Source: Prorocentrum cordatum
Taxonomy: Eukaryota > Sar > Dinophyceae > Prorocentrales > Prorocentraceae
DNA: 48,500 bases
Reading direction: 5' to 3'
Assembly (NCBI GenBank): GCA_963575745.1
Contig: CAUYUJ010018709.1
Span: 1-48,500, forward strand
Shown: positions 1 through 10,043 of the stretch, piece after piece
Layout of the letters: the number at the start of each line of letters is the position of its first letter
Numbering within the stretch: the first letter of the stretch is position 1
The notes under the pieces: generated by a model
Databases searched by the model: none
Told to the model about the DNA's origin: nothing
Seen by the model: only the letters and a program-made list of their open reading frames with translations
Program-made: the position numbers and the translations under genes

Positions 1-1274
1 TTGAAAATTTTGTTCTCGAAATTTGACCATTCGTTAGAGCTCTAGTATTTTTTCTCATGATATTCGATCTTATTCCCGCTCGCCATCTTGATCTCAGCTC
101 GATCGGGTAACTTTGAAGGCCAAAAAGCACGGTGGCGGGAACGGCCGTTTCGCGTCATTTTGATATGCGCTGTCGGTATTTTGTACTTAACTCGAGCTGT
201 AGGGCAGCTACAGAGCTGGCCAGCACAGCTATCGCACTCAGAATCAGCAGACGCGTTCGCCTGTTGAATCCAGAGGTCTGAACTCGGTCTGTCAGCCGAG
301 CTAGGTCCGGAAACCTATTCGTATTATTCGAGTCCACTTGATACGCGTTGTCGGTATTTTCTACTTAACTCGAGCTGTAGGGCAGCTACAGTGCTGGTAA
401 GCACGCCTATCGCTCGCAGAATGATCAGGCGCGGTCGTCTGTTGAATTGATAGGTCTGAACTCGGTCTGCTAGGCGATCTAGGTCCGCAAACCTATTCGT
501 ATTATTTGAGTGAGCTTGATACGCGTTGTCGGCATTTTCTACTTAACTCGCGCTGTAGGGCAGCTACAGTGCTGGTAAGCACACCTATGGCACTCAGAAT
601 AATCAGGCGCGTTCGCCTGTTGAATCGATAGGTCTGAACTCGGTCTGCTAGGCGAGCTAGGTCCGCAAACCTATTCGCATTATTCGAGTCCTCTTGATAC
701 GCGTTGTCGGTATTTTCTACTCAACTCGCGCTGTAGGGCAGCTACAGTGCTGGTGAGCACACCTATGGCACTCAGAATAATCAGGCGCGTTCGCCTGTTG
801 AATTCATAGGTCTGAAATCGGTCTGTTAGCCGAGCTAGGTCCGCAAACCTATTCGTATTATTTGTGTCAACTTGATACGCTTTGTCGGTATTCTCTACTT
901 AGATCGAGCTGTAGGGCAGCTACAGTGCTGGTAGCACGCCTATCGCACTCAGAATAATCAGGCGCGTTCGCCTGTTGAATCCAGAGCTCTGAACTCGGTC
1001 TGCTGCGCGATCTAGAATCACGAAACTGTTCGTATTCTTCAGTCAGCTTGAGAGCTACTGTCGGCGTTCTGCACTTAGCTCGGGCTGTAGGGGGGCTGCA
1101 GGGCGGGTAATCAGAGGACTCGATTCGGAGACATCAGACGCCTCGGTCTGATGCTCGAGTTGGGCTGAAAAACTATTCGTTCTCTACAATTTTCTTCGAC
1201 ATTATATGTTGTCAGGAAGCTCTACGAGTCCCCCGGCGGTAACAAAGGTTGACGGTTTACCGCCGGCGCCCAGT
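1..1274 (+). mobile_element. A element, 5' end outside window
   Basis: The window opens inside the A head. Five satellite monomers follow, with the GAGTC-like phase mark at about 150, 330, 508, 686, 864 and 1040 (spacing 176-180 bp), then a terminal gamma-type monomer. The 3' arm GGAAGCTCTACGAGT lies at about 1215-1229, followed by the cap hairpin 1233-1266 and the tail CCCAGT. No coding potential is seen. It sits inside a B element that resumes at 1275. Confidence 0.85.
1233..1266 (+). repeat. Cap hairpin, GTAA/TTAC type (representative)
   Basis: Perfect 10-bp stem: CCGGCGGTAA at 1233-1242 pairs with TTACCGCCGG at 1257-1266, enclosing a 14-nt loop that contains GGTTGACGGT. The hairpin ends 8 nt before the element's last base. 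The same structure caps almost every A element in the window. Confidence 0.93.
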
Positions 1275-1544
1275 TTTGAAATTCATTTTAAGAAAAAAGA
1301 TTTTTGAGCCGAGCATTGGCATATAAACTCCTCTCTGAGAGCAGCTCAGCTCTCTCGATGCATTTTTGCATGAGCTGACTTCCAGGAACTGAGCGAATAT
1401 GAATATCCAAAAAATCGAATTTGAAGATTTTCGAAAAATCTCTATTTTTCGATTCTGTGTCGATGCTCTGCGCTCTCACCAGTGAGAGGAGCTCTACGAG
1501 GTTCCCGGCGGTGACTAGGTTGACGGTTCACCGCCGGCGCCAGT
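1275..1544 (+). repeat. B1 element, right part of an interrupted host
   Basis: B1 body (GCATTTTTGCAT mini-hairpin, AT-rich centre) without a head. It resumes directly after the A element's terminal T. Cap hairpin 1505-1537 is of GTGA/TCAC type. The left half must lie upstream of the window. Confidence 0.8.
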
Positions 1545-2067
1545 TGACCGACCCGGCGAGAACGGACAATGTGGCAACCTGGGCTCGGTTGATTCAATAT
1601 TGTGAGGAATTTAACCATTCGTTTGAAGAAATCAGATTTTTGAGCTGAGCATTAGCATATAAGCTTCATTCTGATAGAAGATGAGCTCTGTACGAGTAGT
1701 TTTACTATCAGTTTACTTCCAGCAACCGACTTGATGTCAGAGCACTTTTGGACAATGTGCGAACTTTGGGTCGGTTGGACGAACTTTCTGAGAGATTTGA
1801 ACATTCGTTTTGAGATCTGGTATTTTTCGCACCTGTAGTGGATTATTTCGCGTTCGCGAATCAATTCTTAGGTCTGTAGGTGTAGTATTACTATCAAAAC
1901 ACTTGGCGAAACCGTCTTCGGGCAAAACATAAAGACACCAATTTTCGATTTTTCTGGGATTCTCTTCCAGACTCTACCTGCAATTGTAACGAGCAGGGCC
2001 GTGCGAGAACAGAGCTCTACGAGGGTTCCGGCGGTAACCTGGTTGACGGTTTACCGCCGGTCCCAGT
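1545..2067 (+). repeat. B4/B2 chimeric element, right part
   Basis: It begins with the B segment TGACCGACCCGG that normally follows AGCTAGT, so this host was split at AGT^TGG. The body looks like B4 up to about 1745 and like B2 from about 1825, which makes it longer than a normal B element. A 6-bp mini-hairpin with a TT loop lies at 1847-1860. The cap 2028-2060 has the GTAA/TTAC stem, the commoner type in B2 copies. Confidence 0.7.
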
Positions 2068-2443
2068 CGATGAGCTAGAGGAATTCCGGCGCGGGCTGGA
2101 GCTAGTTGGTCGACCCGGCCAGAAAGGACAAAGTGGTAACTTTTGGGTGGTTTTGCGATTTTTTGAAAGATACTTGACCATTTATTTTGAGAAAGCAGAT
2201 TTTTCGCACCTGTAAACGACTATGAGGGCCTCTCTGTCTTAGTATGAGCTCTGTAGGCGCAGTTTTACTATCAAAACACTTGGGGAACCATTTTCATGTC
2301 GACACGAAAAAAAACAATTTTTCAGTTTTTCGAGAAATGCTTCGAGAAGCTCTCTCTTTCGACCCCGAGCACTCCTACGCGTGAAATGAGCTCTACGAGG
2401 TTCCCGGCGGTGACCAGGTTGACGGTTCACCGCCGGCGCCAGT
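2068..2443 (+). repeat. B3 element, right part
   Basis: It resumes within the B head at CAT^CGATGAGC and runs through a complete B3 body. The cap hairpin is at 2404-2436 and the end is CCAGT. Confidence 0.8.
2404..2436 (+). repeat. Cap hairpin, GTGA/TCAC type (representative)
   Basis: Perfect 10-bp stem: CCGGCGGTGA at 2404-2413 with TCACCGCCGG at 2427-2436, loop of 13 nt containing GGTTGACGGT. Relative to the A cap, one G/A difference in the left arm is matched by C/T in the right arm, so pairing is kept. Confidence 0.93.
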
Positions 2444-4207
2444 TCCGGGGAGCTGGAGAGCTAGTTGGCAAGAAAAATCTCGACGGACCTTTTGGTGACT
2501 TTTGGTCGGTTGAAAATTTTGTTCTCGAAATTTGACAATTCGTTTGAGCTCTAGTATTTTTTCTCATGATATCCGATCTTATTCCCGCTCGCCATCTTGA
2601 TCTGAGCTCGATCGGGTAACTTTGAAGGCCAAAAAGCAGGCAGGCGGGACCGGCCGTTTCGAGTCATTTTGATACGTGCTGTTGTATTTTGTACTTAACT
2701 CGAGCTTTAGGGCAGCTATAGAGCTGGTAAGCACAGATGAATAGGTTCAGCATATTAGGGCGCGTTCGTCTGTTCAATCAGGGTCTGAACTCGGTCTGCT
2801 ACCCGAGCTAAAGTCGCGCAACCTATTCGTATTATTCGAGTCAACTTGATGATGGTGTGGTCGTATTTTGTACTTAAATTACCCGGCTGTAGTTCGTCCA
2901 CAGTGTCCCTCTAAGCACACCTATCGCACTCAATCATCAGGCGCGTCGCCTATTCATCCAGAGGTCCGACTCGGTCTGCTTACCCACTAGGGCGCAACCT
3001 ATTCGTGTTATTCGAGTGAACTTGATACGCGTTGTCGGTATTTTATACTTAACTCGAGCTGTAGGGCAGCTACAGTGCTGGTAAGCACACCTATCGCACT
3101 CAGAATCATCAGGCGCGTTCGCCTGTTCAATCCATAGGTCTGAACTCGATCTGCTAGCCGAGCTAGGTCCGCAAACCTATTCGTATTATTTGAGTCAACT
3201 TGATACGCGTTGTCGGTATTTTCTACTTAACTCGAGGTGTAGGGCAGCTACAGTGCTGGTAAGCACACCTATCGCACTCAGAATCATCACGCGCGTTCGC
3301 CTGTCGAATCCAGAGGTCTGAACTCGGTCTGCTAGCCGAGCTAGGTCCGCAAACCTATTCGTTTTATTCGAGTCAACTTGATACGTGTTGTCGGTATTTT
3401 CTGCTTAACTCGAGGTCTAGGGCAGCTACAGTGCTGGTAAGCACAGCTATCGCACTCAGAATCATCAGGCGCGTTCGCCTGTCCAATCCAGAGGTCTGAA
3501 CTCGGTCTGCTATCCGAGCTAGGTCCGCAAACCTATTCGTATTATTCGAGTCATCTTGACAGACGCTCTCGGTTTTCTGTACTTAACTTGAGCTGTAGGG
3601 CAGCTAGAGGGCTCATTGTCACAGAAATCGATGGGGAATCATCAGTCGCGTTCGTCTACTGAACCGAGAGCTCTGAACTCGGCCTGCTGCCCGAGCTAGA
3701 TTTGCTAAACTATTCGTATTGTTGAATGATCTTGAGAAGTGCTCTCTGTCTTCTGCACTTAACTCGTGTTTGGGCCGGCTACAGTGCTGTGGGTCACATA
3801 TATCGATTTGCACACATCAGGCGCGTTTGTCGATCGATTCCAGAGCTCGGAACTCGGTCTGCTGCTCGAACTGGGTTCGCAAAACTATTATATTATTCGA
3901 GTCGATACTGTGAATTTTCTGCACTTAACTCGGGCTGTAGGGGGGCTGCACGGCTGGGAATCATATGAGTGGATTGGCAGACATCAGACGCGGCCGCCTG
4001 TCGCATTCAGAGGTCTGAACTCGGTTTGATACCCGAACTCGGTTGCGAAACTGTTTGTTTTTGTTAACGTTATCTTGATAGGTCTGGAATCGCTTGGGCT
4101 AAAAAACTAGTCGTTCTTTGGAGTTTTTTCCCACACTTTATATTTTCAGGAAGCTCTACGAGTCCCCCGGCGGTAAGAAAGGTTGACGGTTTACCGCCGG
4201 CGCCCAT
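2444..4207 (+). mobile_element. A element, long satellite array, right part
   Basis: It resumes in the A head at AAT^TCCGGGG. About eight monomers (phase marks near 2661, 2838, 3014, 3192, 3370, 3548, 3724 and 3899) precede the terminal unit and the cap 4167-4200. The monomer block near 2840-3000 is eroded by many small deletions. It is closely similar to 4298-6067, offset about 1858 bp. Confidence 0.85.
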
Positions 4208-4244
4208 ACCTCGTAGAGGCTCTTCGACGAGATGAGCTTGGAAT
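4208..4244 (+). repeat. B head, left half of a split host
   Basis: It starts ACCTCGTAG and stops at TTGGAAT, where an A element begins. The matching right half resumes at 6068 with TCGGGCGCAGGG, the continuation expected after GGAAT. Confidence 0.8.
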
Positions 4245-6067
4245 AACTCGTAGTAGCTTCCCTTAGCTATTTATAAAGCTGGAAGCTTACAGATAAATTC
4301 CGGGGATCTGGAGAGGCTATTTGGCAAAGAAAATTTCGCGACGGACCTTTTGTGAACTTTGGGTCGGTTGAAAAATTTGTTCTCGAAATTCAACAATTCG
4401 TTTGAGCTCTAGTATTTTTTCCAATGATATTCGATCTTATTCCCGCTCGCATCTTGATCTCAGCTCGATCGGGTAACTTTGAAGGCCAAAAAGCAGGCAG
4501 GCGGGAACGGCCATTTCGAGTCATCTTGATACGTGCTGTTGGTATTTTGTACTTAAGTCGAGCTGTAGGGCAGCTACAGTGCTGGTAAGCACAGCTATCG
4601 CACTCAGAATCATTAGGCGCGTTCGCCTGTTCAATCCAGAGGTCTGAACTCGGTCTGCTACCCGAGCTAGGTCCGCAAACCTATTCGTATTATTCGAGTC
4701 AACTTGATATGCGCTGTCGGTATTTTGTACTTAACCCGAGCTGTAGGGCAGCCACAGTGTCTGTAAGCACACCTATCGCACTCAGAATCATCAGGCGCGT
4801 CCGCCTATTCAATCCAGAGGTCCGAACTCGGTCTGCTACCCGAGCTAGGGTCGCAAACCTATTCGTGTTATTCCAGTCAACTTGATAGCGTTGTCGGTAT
4901 TTTCTGCTAACTCGAGGTCTAGGGCAGCTACAGTGCTGGTAAGCACAGCTATCGCACTCAGAATCATCAGGCGCGTTCGCCTGTTCAATCCAGAGGTCTG
5001 AACTCGGTCTGCTACTCGAGCTAGGTCCGCAAACCTATTCGTATTATTCGAGTCAACTTGATACGCGTTGTCGGTATTTCCTACTTAACTCGAGGTGTAG
5101 GGCAGCTACAGTGCTGGTAAGCACGCCTATCGCACCCAGAATCATCAGGCGCGTTCGCCTGTCGAATCCAGAGGTCTGAACTCGGTCTGCTAGCCGAGCT
5201 AGGTCCGCAAACCTATTCGTATTATTCGAGTCAACTTGATACGTGTTGTCGGTATTTTCTGCTTAACTCGAGGTCTAGGGCAGCTACAGTGCTGGTAAGC
5301 ACAGCTATCGCACTCAGAATCATCAGGCGCGTTCGCCTGTTCAATCCAGAGGTCTGAACTCGGTCTGCTATCCGAGCTAGGTCCGCAAACCTATTCGTAT
5401 TATTCGAGTCATCTTGACAGACGCTCTCGGTTTTCTGTACTTAACTCGAGCTGTAGGGCAGCTAGAGGGCTCATTGTCACAGACATCGTTGGGGAATCAT
5501 CAGTCGCGTTCGTCTACTGAACCGAGAGCTCTGAACTCGGCCTGCTGCCCGAGCTAGATTTGCGAAACTATTCGTATTGTTGAATGATCTTGAGAAGTGC
5601 TCTCTGTCTTCTGCACTTAACTCGTGTTTGGGCCGGCTACAGTGCTGCGGGTCACATATATCGATTTGCACACATCAGGCGTGTTTGTCGATCGATTCCA
5701 GAGCTCGGAACTCGGTCTGCTGCTCGAACTAGATCGGGAAAACTATTCTATTATTCGAGTCGATACTGTCGGTTTTCTGCACTTAACTCGGGCTGTAGGG
5801 GGGCTGCACGGCTGGGAATCACATGAGTGGATTGGCAGACATCAGACGCGGCCGCCTGTCGCATTCAGAGGTCTGAACTCGGTTTGATACCCGAACTCGG
5901 TTGCGAAACTGTTTGTTTTTTGTTAACGTTATCTTGATAGGTCTGGAATCGCTTGGGCTGAAAAACTAGTCGTTCTTTGGAGTTTTTTCCCACACTTTAT
6001 ATTTTCAGGAAGCTCTACGAGTCCCCCGGCGGTAAGAAAGGTTGACGGTTTACCGCCGGCGCCCAGT
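4245..6067 (+). mobile_element. A element, complete, long array
   Basis: Head with variant start AACTCGTAGTAGC, head hairpin, about eight 178-bp monomers, gamma terminal monomer, 3' arm, and cap 6026-6059. It is nested in the B element split at 4244/6068. The array is nearly identical to 2444-4207, which suggests tandem duplication or array exchange. Confidence 0.87.
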
Positions 6068-6148
6068 TCGGGCGCAGGGTGGAGCTAGTTGGCCGACCCG
6101 ACCAAAAGAGACAATGTGTTAACCTGGGGTCGGTTTTTGAAACTTTGT
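6068..6148 (+). repeat. B element, resumed host segment
   Basis: This continues the B head begun at 4208. It is interrupted again after TTTGT by the B1 element at 6149. Confidence 0.7.
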
Positions 6149-6540
6149 ACCTCGTAGAGCTCTTCGGCATCGATGAGCTAGAGGAATTCCGGCGCGGTGT
6201 GGAGCTAGTTGGCCCACCCGGCCAGAAAGGACAAAGTGGTAACTTTTGGGTGGTTTTGCGATTTTTTGAAAGATATTTGACAATTCATTTTGAAAAAGCA
6301 GATTTTTACGCCGAGCATTGGCATATGAACTTCACTCTGACAGCAGCTCAGCTCTCTCGATGCATTTTTGCATGAGCTGACTTCCGGGAACTGAGCGAAC
6401 ATCAACATCGAAAAAATCGAATTTCAAGATTTTCGAAAAATCTTCATTTTTTTGACTGTGTGTCGATTCTCTGCAATGTGAGAGGAGCTCTACGAGGTTC
6501 CCGGCGGTGACCAGGTTGACGGTTCACCGCCGGCGCCAGT
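6149..6540 (+). mobile_element. B1 element, complete
   Basis: A complete 392-bp copy. The 5' end ACCTCGTAGAGCTC (6149-6162) has an exact inverted partner GAGCTCTACGAGGT (6485-6498). The cap hairpin is at 6501-6533 and the end is CCAGT. The body has the GAGAGC/GCTCTC-like and ATGCA/TGCAT mini-hairpins typical of B1. It is a reference copy for the family. Confidence 0.9.
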
Positions 6541-6795
6541 TGCAAACTTTGTGCAAGATTTGACAATTCGTTTTCAGAAAACGGATTTTTCTCACATACA
6601 GTAAGCTATGGCGCACCTGCTGGTAAAATTTTCAGGGCTCTAGGGGCAATATTACTGTCAAAAGACTTGCAGGAACCGACTTTGCCTGCAGTGCAGTTTG
6701 GCAGGTGACGGTGGTTGGCTTTACTTAACTCGAGCTGTCAGCAAGCTACAGACCTCTCACGCACACCAGTCGATGCAGAATGATCTGGCGCGTCA
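6541..6795 (+). repeat. Degenerate B2 and alpha-monomer scraps
   Basis: 6541-6695 resembles a B2 body (GTAAGCTATGGCG, then CAATATTACTGTCAAAAGAC). 6717-6795 resembles an alpha monomer (TACTTAACTCGAGCTGT) but soon diverges. There is no 3' arm or cap, so the host looks broken by deletion or replacement. Confidence 0.55.
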
Positions 6796-7123
6796 CACTG
6801 GAAGCTCGAGAGTTCCTAGAAATGGCTGAGTCAGGAGTTATGATCGAAATACCGTCTCTATGTATGCGTGTTGCGAACGGTGTTTCGATGATAATTCGAG
6901 CTGAGTGCATGCTATGCATGCCAGGTGCATTCCAATCGAAGCAGCGACATGCGAGACATCGAATGAGCCTCGAGAGTGCCCAAATTGATTAGAATTTTCA
7001 AAATTAATGAAAAATATCGATTTGTACAATTTTATATTTTTTGCGTCGGATGATTTTTTTCTAATTTATATCGATCTATGGGTGACCTAGAGAGTTCTGG
7101 TGCATTTTTGTCGACGCAGAATG
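6796..7123 (+). other. Non-repetitive island
   Basis: This is the clearest stretch of the window that I cannot match to A, B or C elsewhere in it. It contains GCATGCTATGCATGC, an AT-rich tract at about 6985-7075, and no convincing reading frame, tRNA cloverleaf or rRNA-like segment. It may be original host DNA or an unrelated relic. Confidence 0.55.
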
Positions 7124-7152
7124 GTCTCGCGCTCTCACTGAGAGCGCGAGAC
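7124..7152 (+). repeat. Perfect 14-bp stem with 1-nt loop
   Basis: Left arm GTCTCGCGCTCTCA (7124-7137), one C, right arm TGAGAGCGCGAGAC (7139-7152). It occurs once in the window, at the edge of the unique island, and does not belong to the cap, head or monomer hairpins. Confidence 0.9.
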
Positions 7153-7522
7153 TTCAAGGAATTCCGGCGCGGGGTGGAGCTAGTTGGCCGACCCGGGCAG
7201 AACGGACAAAGTGGTAACTTTTGGGTGGTTTTGCGAATATTTGAAAGATATTCAACCATTTTTTTTAAGAGAGCAGATTTTTCGCACCTGTAGACGACTA
7301 TGAGGGCCTCTGCGTCTTAATATGAGCTCTGTAGATGCGCTTTTACTGTCAAAACACTTGGCGAAACCAACTTCATGTCGACATCAAAAAAATCACGTTT
7401 TCTCATTTTCGAGAAATGCTTCCAGAAGCCCTCTCTTTTGATGCTCAGCACTCTCACGCGTGCCAGGAGCTCTACGAGGTTCCCGGCGGTGTCCAGGTTG
7501 ACGGTTCACCGCCGGCGCCAGT
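7153..7522 (+). repeat. B3 element, head altered
   Basis: It joins the B head at about AAGGAATTCCGG. B3 body, GAGCTC arm, and cap 7483-7515, where a GTGT variant shortens the stem to 9 bp. It ends CCAGT. Confidence 0.8.
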
Positions 7523-7525
7523 AAT

Positions 7526-7614
7526 ACCTCGTAGAGCTCTTCGTCATCGATGAGCTAGAGGAATTCCGGCGCGGGGTGGAGCTAGTTGGCCCAGGCGGCC
7601 AAGGCGGACAATGT
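7526..7614 (+). repeat. B head plus linker, left half of a split host
   Basis: ACCTCGTAGAGCTC head, then a linker with GGCCCAGGCGGCC, interrupted after ACAATGT by an A element. The next host bases after that A element are GGTAA, the expected continuation. The AAT just before it (7523-7525) could be a remnant of an A head (GAGT^AAT). Confidence 0.7.
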
Positions 7615-8845
7615 AACTCGTAGAGCTTCCCTTAGCTAGTTATAGCTGGAAGCTAAGAGTAATTCCGGCGCGCTGGAGAGCTAGTTGGCAAGAAAAATCT
7701 CGACGGAACTTTTGCGACTTTTGCTCGGTTGAAAATTTTGTTCTCGAAATTTGACAATTCGTTAGAGCTCTAGTATTTTTTCCCGTGATATTCGATCTTA
7801 TTCCCGCTCGCCATCTTGATCTCAGCTCGATCGGGTAACTTTGAAGGCCAAAAAGCACGTGGCGGGAACGGCCGTTTCGAGTCATCTTGATACGCGCTGT
7901 CGGTTTTCTGAACATAACTCGAGCTCTAGGGCAGCTACAGAGCTGGTAAGCACAGCTAATGCATGCAGAACGATCAGGCGCGTTCGCCTGTTGAACCCAG
8001 AGGTCTGAACTCGGTCTGTCAGCCGAGCTAGGTCCGCAAACCTGTTTCTATTATTCGAGTCAACTTGATACGGTCGGTATTCTACTTAACTCGAGCCGTA
8101 GGGCAGCTACAGTGCTGGTAAGCACTCGTATCGCACTCAGAATGATCAGACGCGTTCGCCTGTTGAATCCATAGGTCTGAACTCGGTCTGCTAGCCGAGC
8201 TAGGTCCACAAACCTATTCGTACTATTCGAGTCAACTTGATAGCGTTTTCGGTATTTTCTACTCAACTCGAGCTGTAGGGCAGCTACAGTGCTGGCAAGC
8301 ACACCTATCGCACTCAGAATAATCAGGCGCGTTCGCTTGTTCAATCCAGAGCTCTGAACTCGGTCTGCTAGCCGAGCTAGGTCTGCAAATCTATTAGTAT
8401 TATTCGGGTCAACTTGATACGCGTTGTCGCTATTTTCTACTTAACTCGAGCTGTAGGGCAGCTACAGTGCTGGTAAGCTCAGCTATCGCACTCAGAATAA
8501 TCAGGCGCGTTCGCCTGTTGAATCCAGAGCTCTGAACTCTGTCTGCTGCGCGCTCTAGAATCACGAAACTGTTCGTATTCTTCCAGACATCTTGAGATCT
8601 ACTGTCGGCGTTCTGCACTTAGCTCGGGCTGTAGGGGGGCTGCAGGGCGGGTAATCACAGGGATCGATTCGGAGACATCAGACGCCTCCGTCTGCTGCAT
8701 TCAGAGGTCCGAACTCGGTCTGATACTCGAGTTGGGCTCAAAAACTATTCGTTCTCTGCAATTCTCTTCGACATTATATGTTATCAGGAAGCTCTACGAG
8801 TCCCCGGCGGTAACAAAGGTTGACGGTTTACCGCCGGCGCCCAGT
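7615..8845 (+). mobile_element. A element, complete
   Basis: 1231 bp. Start AACTCGTAGAGCTTCC, head hairpin formed by AGCTTCC and AGCTGGAAGCT, conserved head ending TCGATCGGGTAAC, alpha monomers, one beta, gamma, arm GGAAGCTCTACGAGT, cap 8804-8837, end CCAGT. It is inserted in B after AATGT. Confidence 0.87.
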
Positions 8846-10043
8846 GGTAATCTCGACGGACCTTTTGGTGACTTTTGGTCGGTTGAAAATTTTGTTCTCG
8901 AAATTCAACAATTCGTTAGAGCTCTAGCATTTTTTCCCGTGATATTCGATCTCATTCCCGCTCGCCATCTTGATCTCAGCTCGATCGGGGATCTTTTACT
9001 CGTCCCGGCGGGAACAGCCGTTTCGAGTCATCTTGATACGCGTTGTCGGTAGTTTGTTCTCAACTCGAGCTGTAGGGCAGCTACAGAGCTGGTAAGCACA
9101 CCTATCGCATTTAGAATTATTAGGCGCGTTCGCCCGTTGAATCCAGAGGTCTGAACTCGGTCTGCTAGCCGAGCTAGGTCCGCAAACCTATTCGTATTAT
9201 TCGAGTCGTCTTGACGGACGCTCTCGGTTTTCTGTACTTAACTCGAGCTCTAAGGCGGCTACAGAGCTGGTAAGCACACCTATCGCATTCAGAATTATCA
9301 GGCGCGTTCGCCTGTTGAGTCCAGAGTTCTGAACTCGATCTGCTAGCCGAGCTAGGTCCGCAAACCTATTCGTATTATTCGAGTCGTCTTGACAGACGCT
9401 CTCGGTTTTCTGTACTTAACTCGAGCTTTAGGTCAGCTACAGGGCTCATTGTCACAGACATCGATGGTGAATCATCAGTCGCGTTCGTCTAATGAAGCAA
9501 CAGCTCTGAACTCGGCCTGCTGTCCGAGCTAGGTTCGCGAAACTATTCGTATTGTCCGAATCATCTTGAGAAGTGCTCTCAATTTTCTGCATCCAACTCG
9601 TGCTGGGGAGGGCTACAGTGCTGCGGGTCAGAGATATCGATTTGCACACATCAGGCGCGTCTGTTGGTCGATTCCAGAGCTCGGAACTCGGTCTGCTGCT
9701 CGAACTAGGTCCGCGAAACTATTCTATTATTCGAGTCGATACTGTCGGTTTTCTGCACTTAACTCGGGCTGTAGGGGAGCTGCAGGGCTTGAAATTACAC
9801 GAGTGGGTTCACAGACATCAGACGCGCCCGTCTGTCGCATTCAGAGGTCTGAACTCGGTTCGATACTCGAACTGGATTGCGAAACTGTTTGTTTTTTGGT
9901 TAGAGTCATCTTCAGAGGTCTCAAATCGCTTGGGCTCAAAACCTAGTCGTTCTTTCGAGTTTTTTTCCATATTATATACTGTCAGGAAGCTCTACGAGTC
10001 CCCCGGCGGTAAGAAAGGTTGACGGTTTACCGCCGGCGCCCAT
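8846..10043 (+). mobile_element. A element, right part
   Basis: It enters at CTCGACGGACC, past most of the head. The monomers include AGACGCGCCCGTCT (9820-9833), a compensated version of monomer stem 2. Cap 10003-10036; the tail is shortened to CCCAT. The five bases GGTAA at 8846-8850 fit the B host better, so two hosts may be fused here. Confidence 0.75.

Noticed and set aside
330-1040. CRISPR array suspicion from regularly spaced palindromic repeats
   Set aside because: The whole 178-bp unit is repeated; there are no unique spacers and no cas genes.
2021-2067. Cap hairpins as transcription terminators
   Set aside because: No T-run follows, no gene precedes them, and they always sit at a fixed distance from the element end.
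8180-8240. tRNA-like A box (TAGCCGAGCTAGG) in alpha monomers, with a TTCGAGTC stretch downstream
   Set aside because: Spacing to the B-box-like stretch is too short for a tRNA, no acceptor or anticodon stem forms, and the motif is explained by the CTCGG/CCGAG monomer hairpin.
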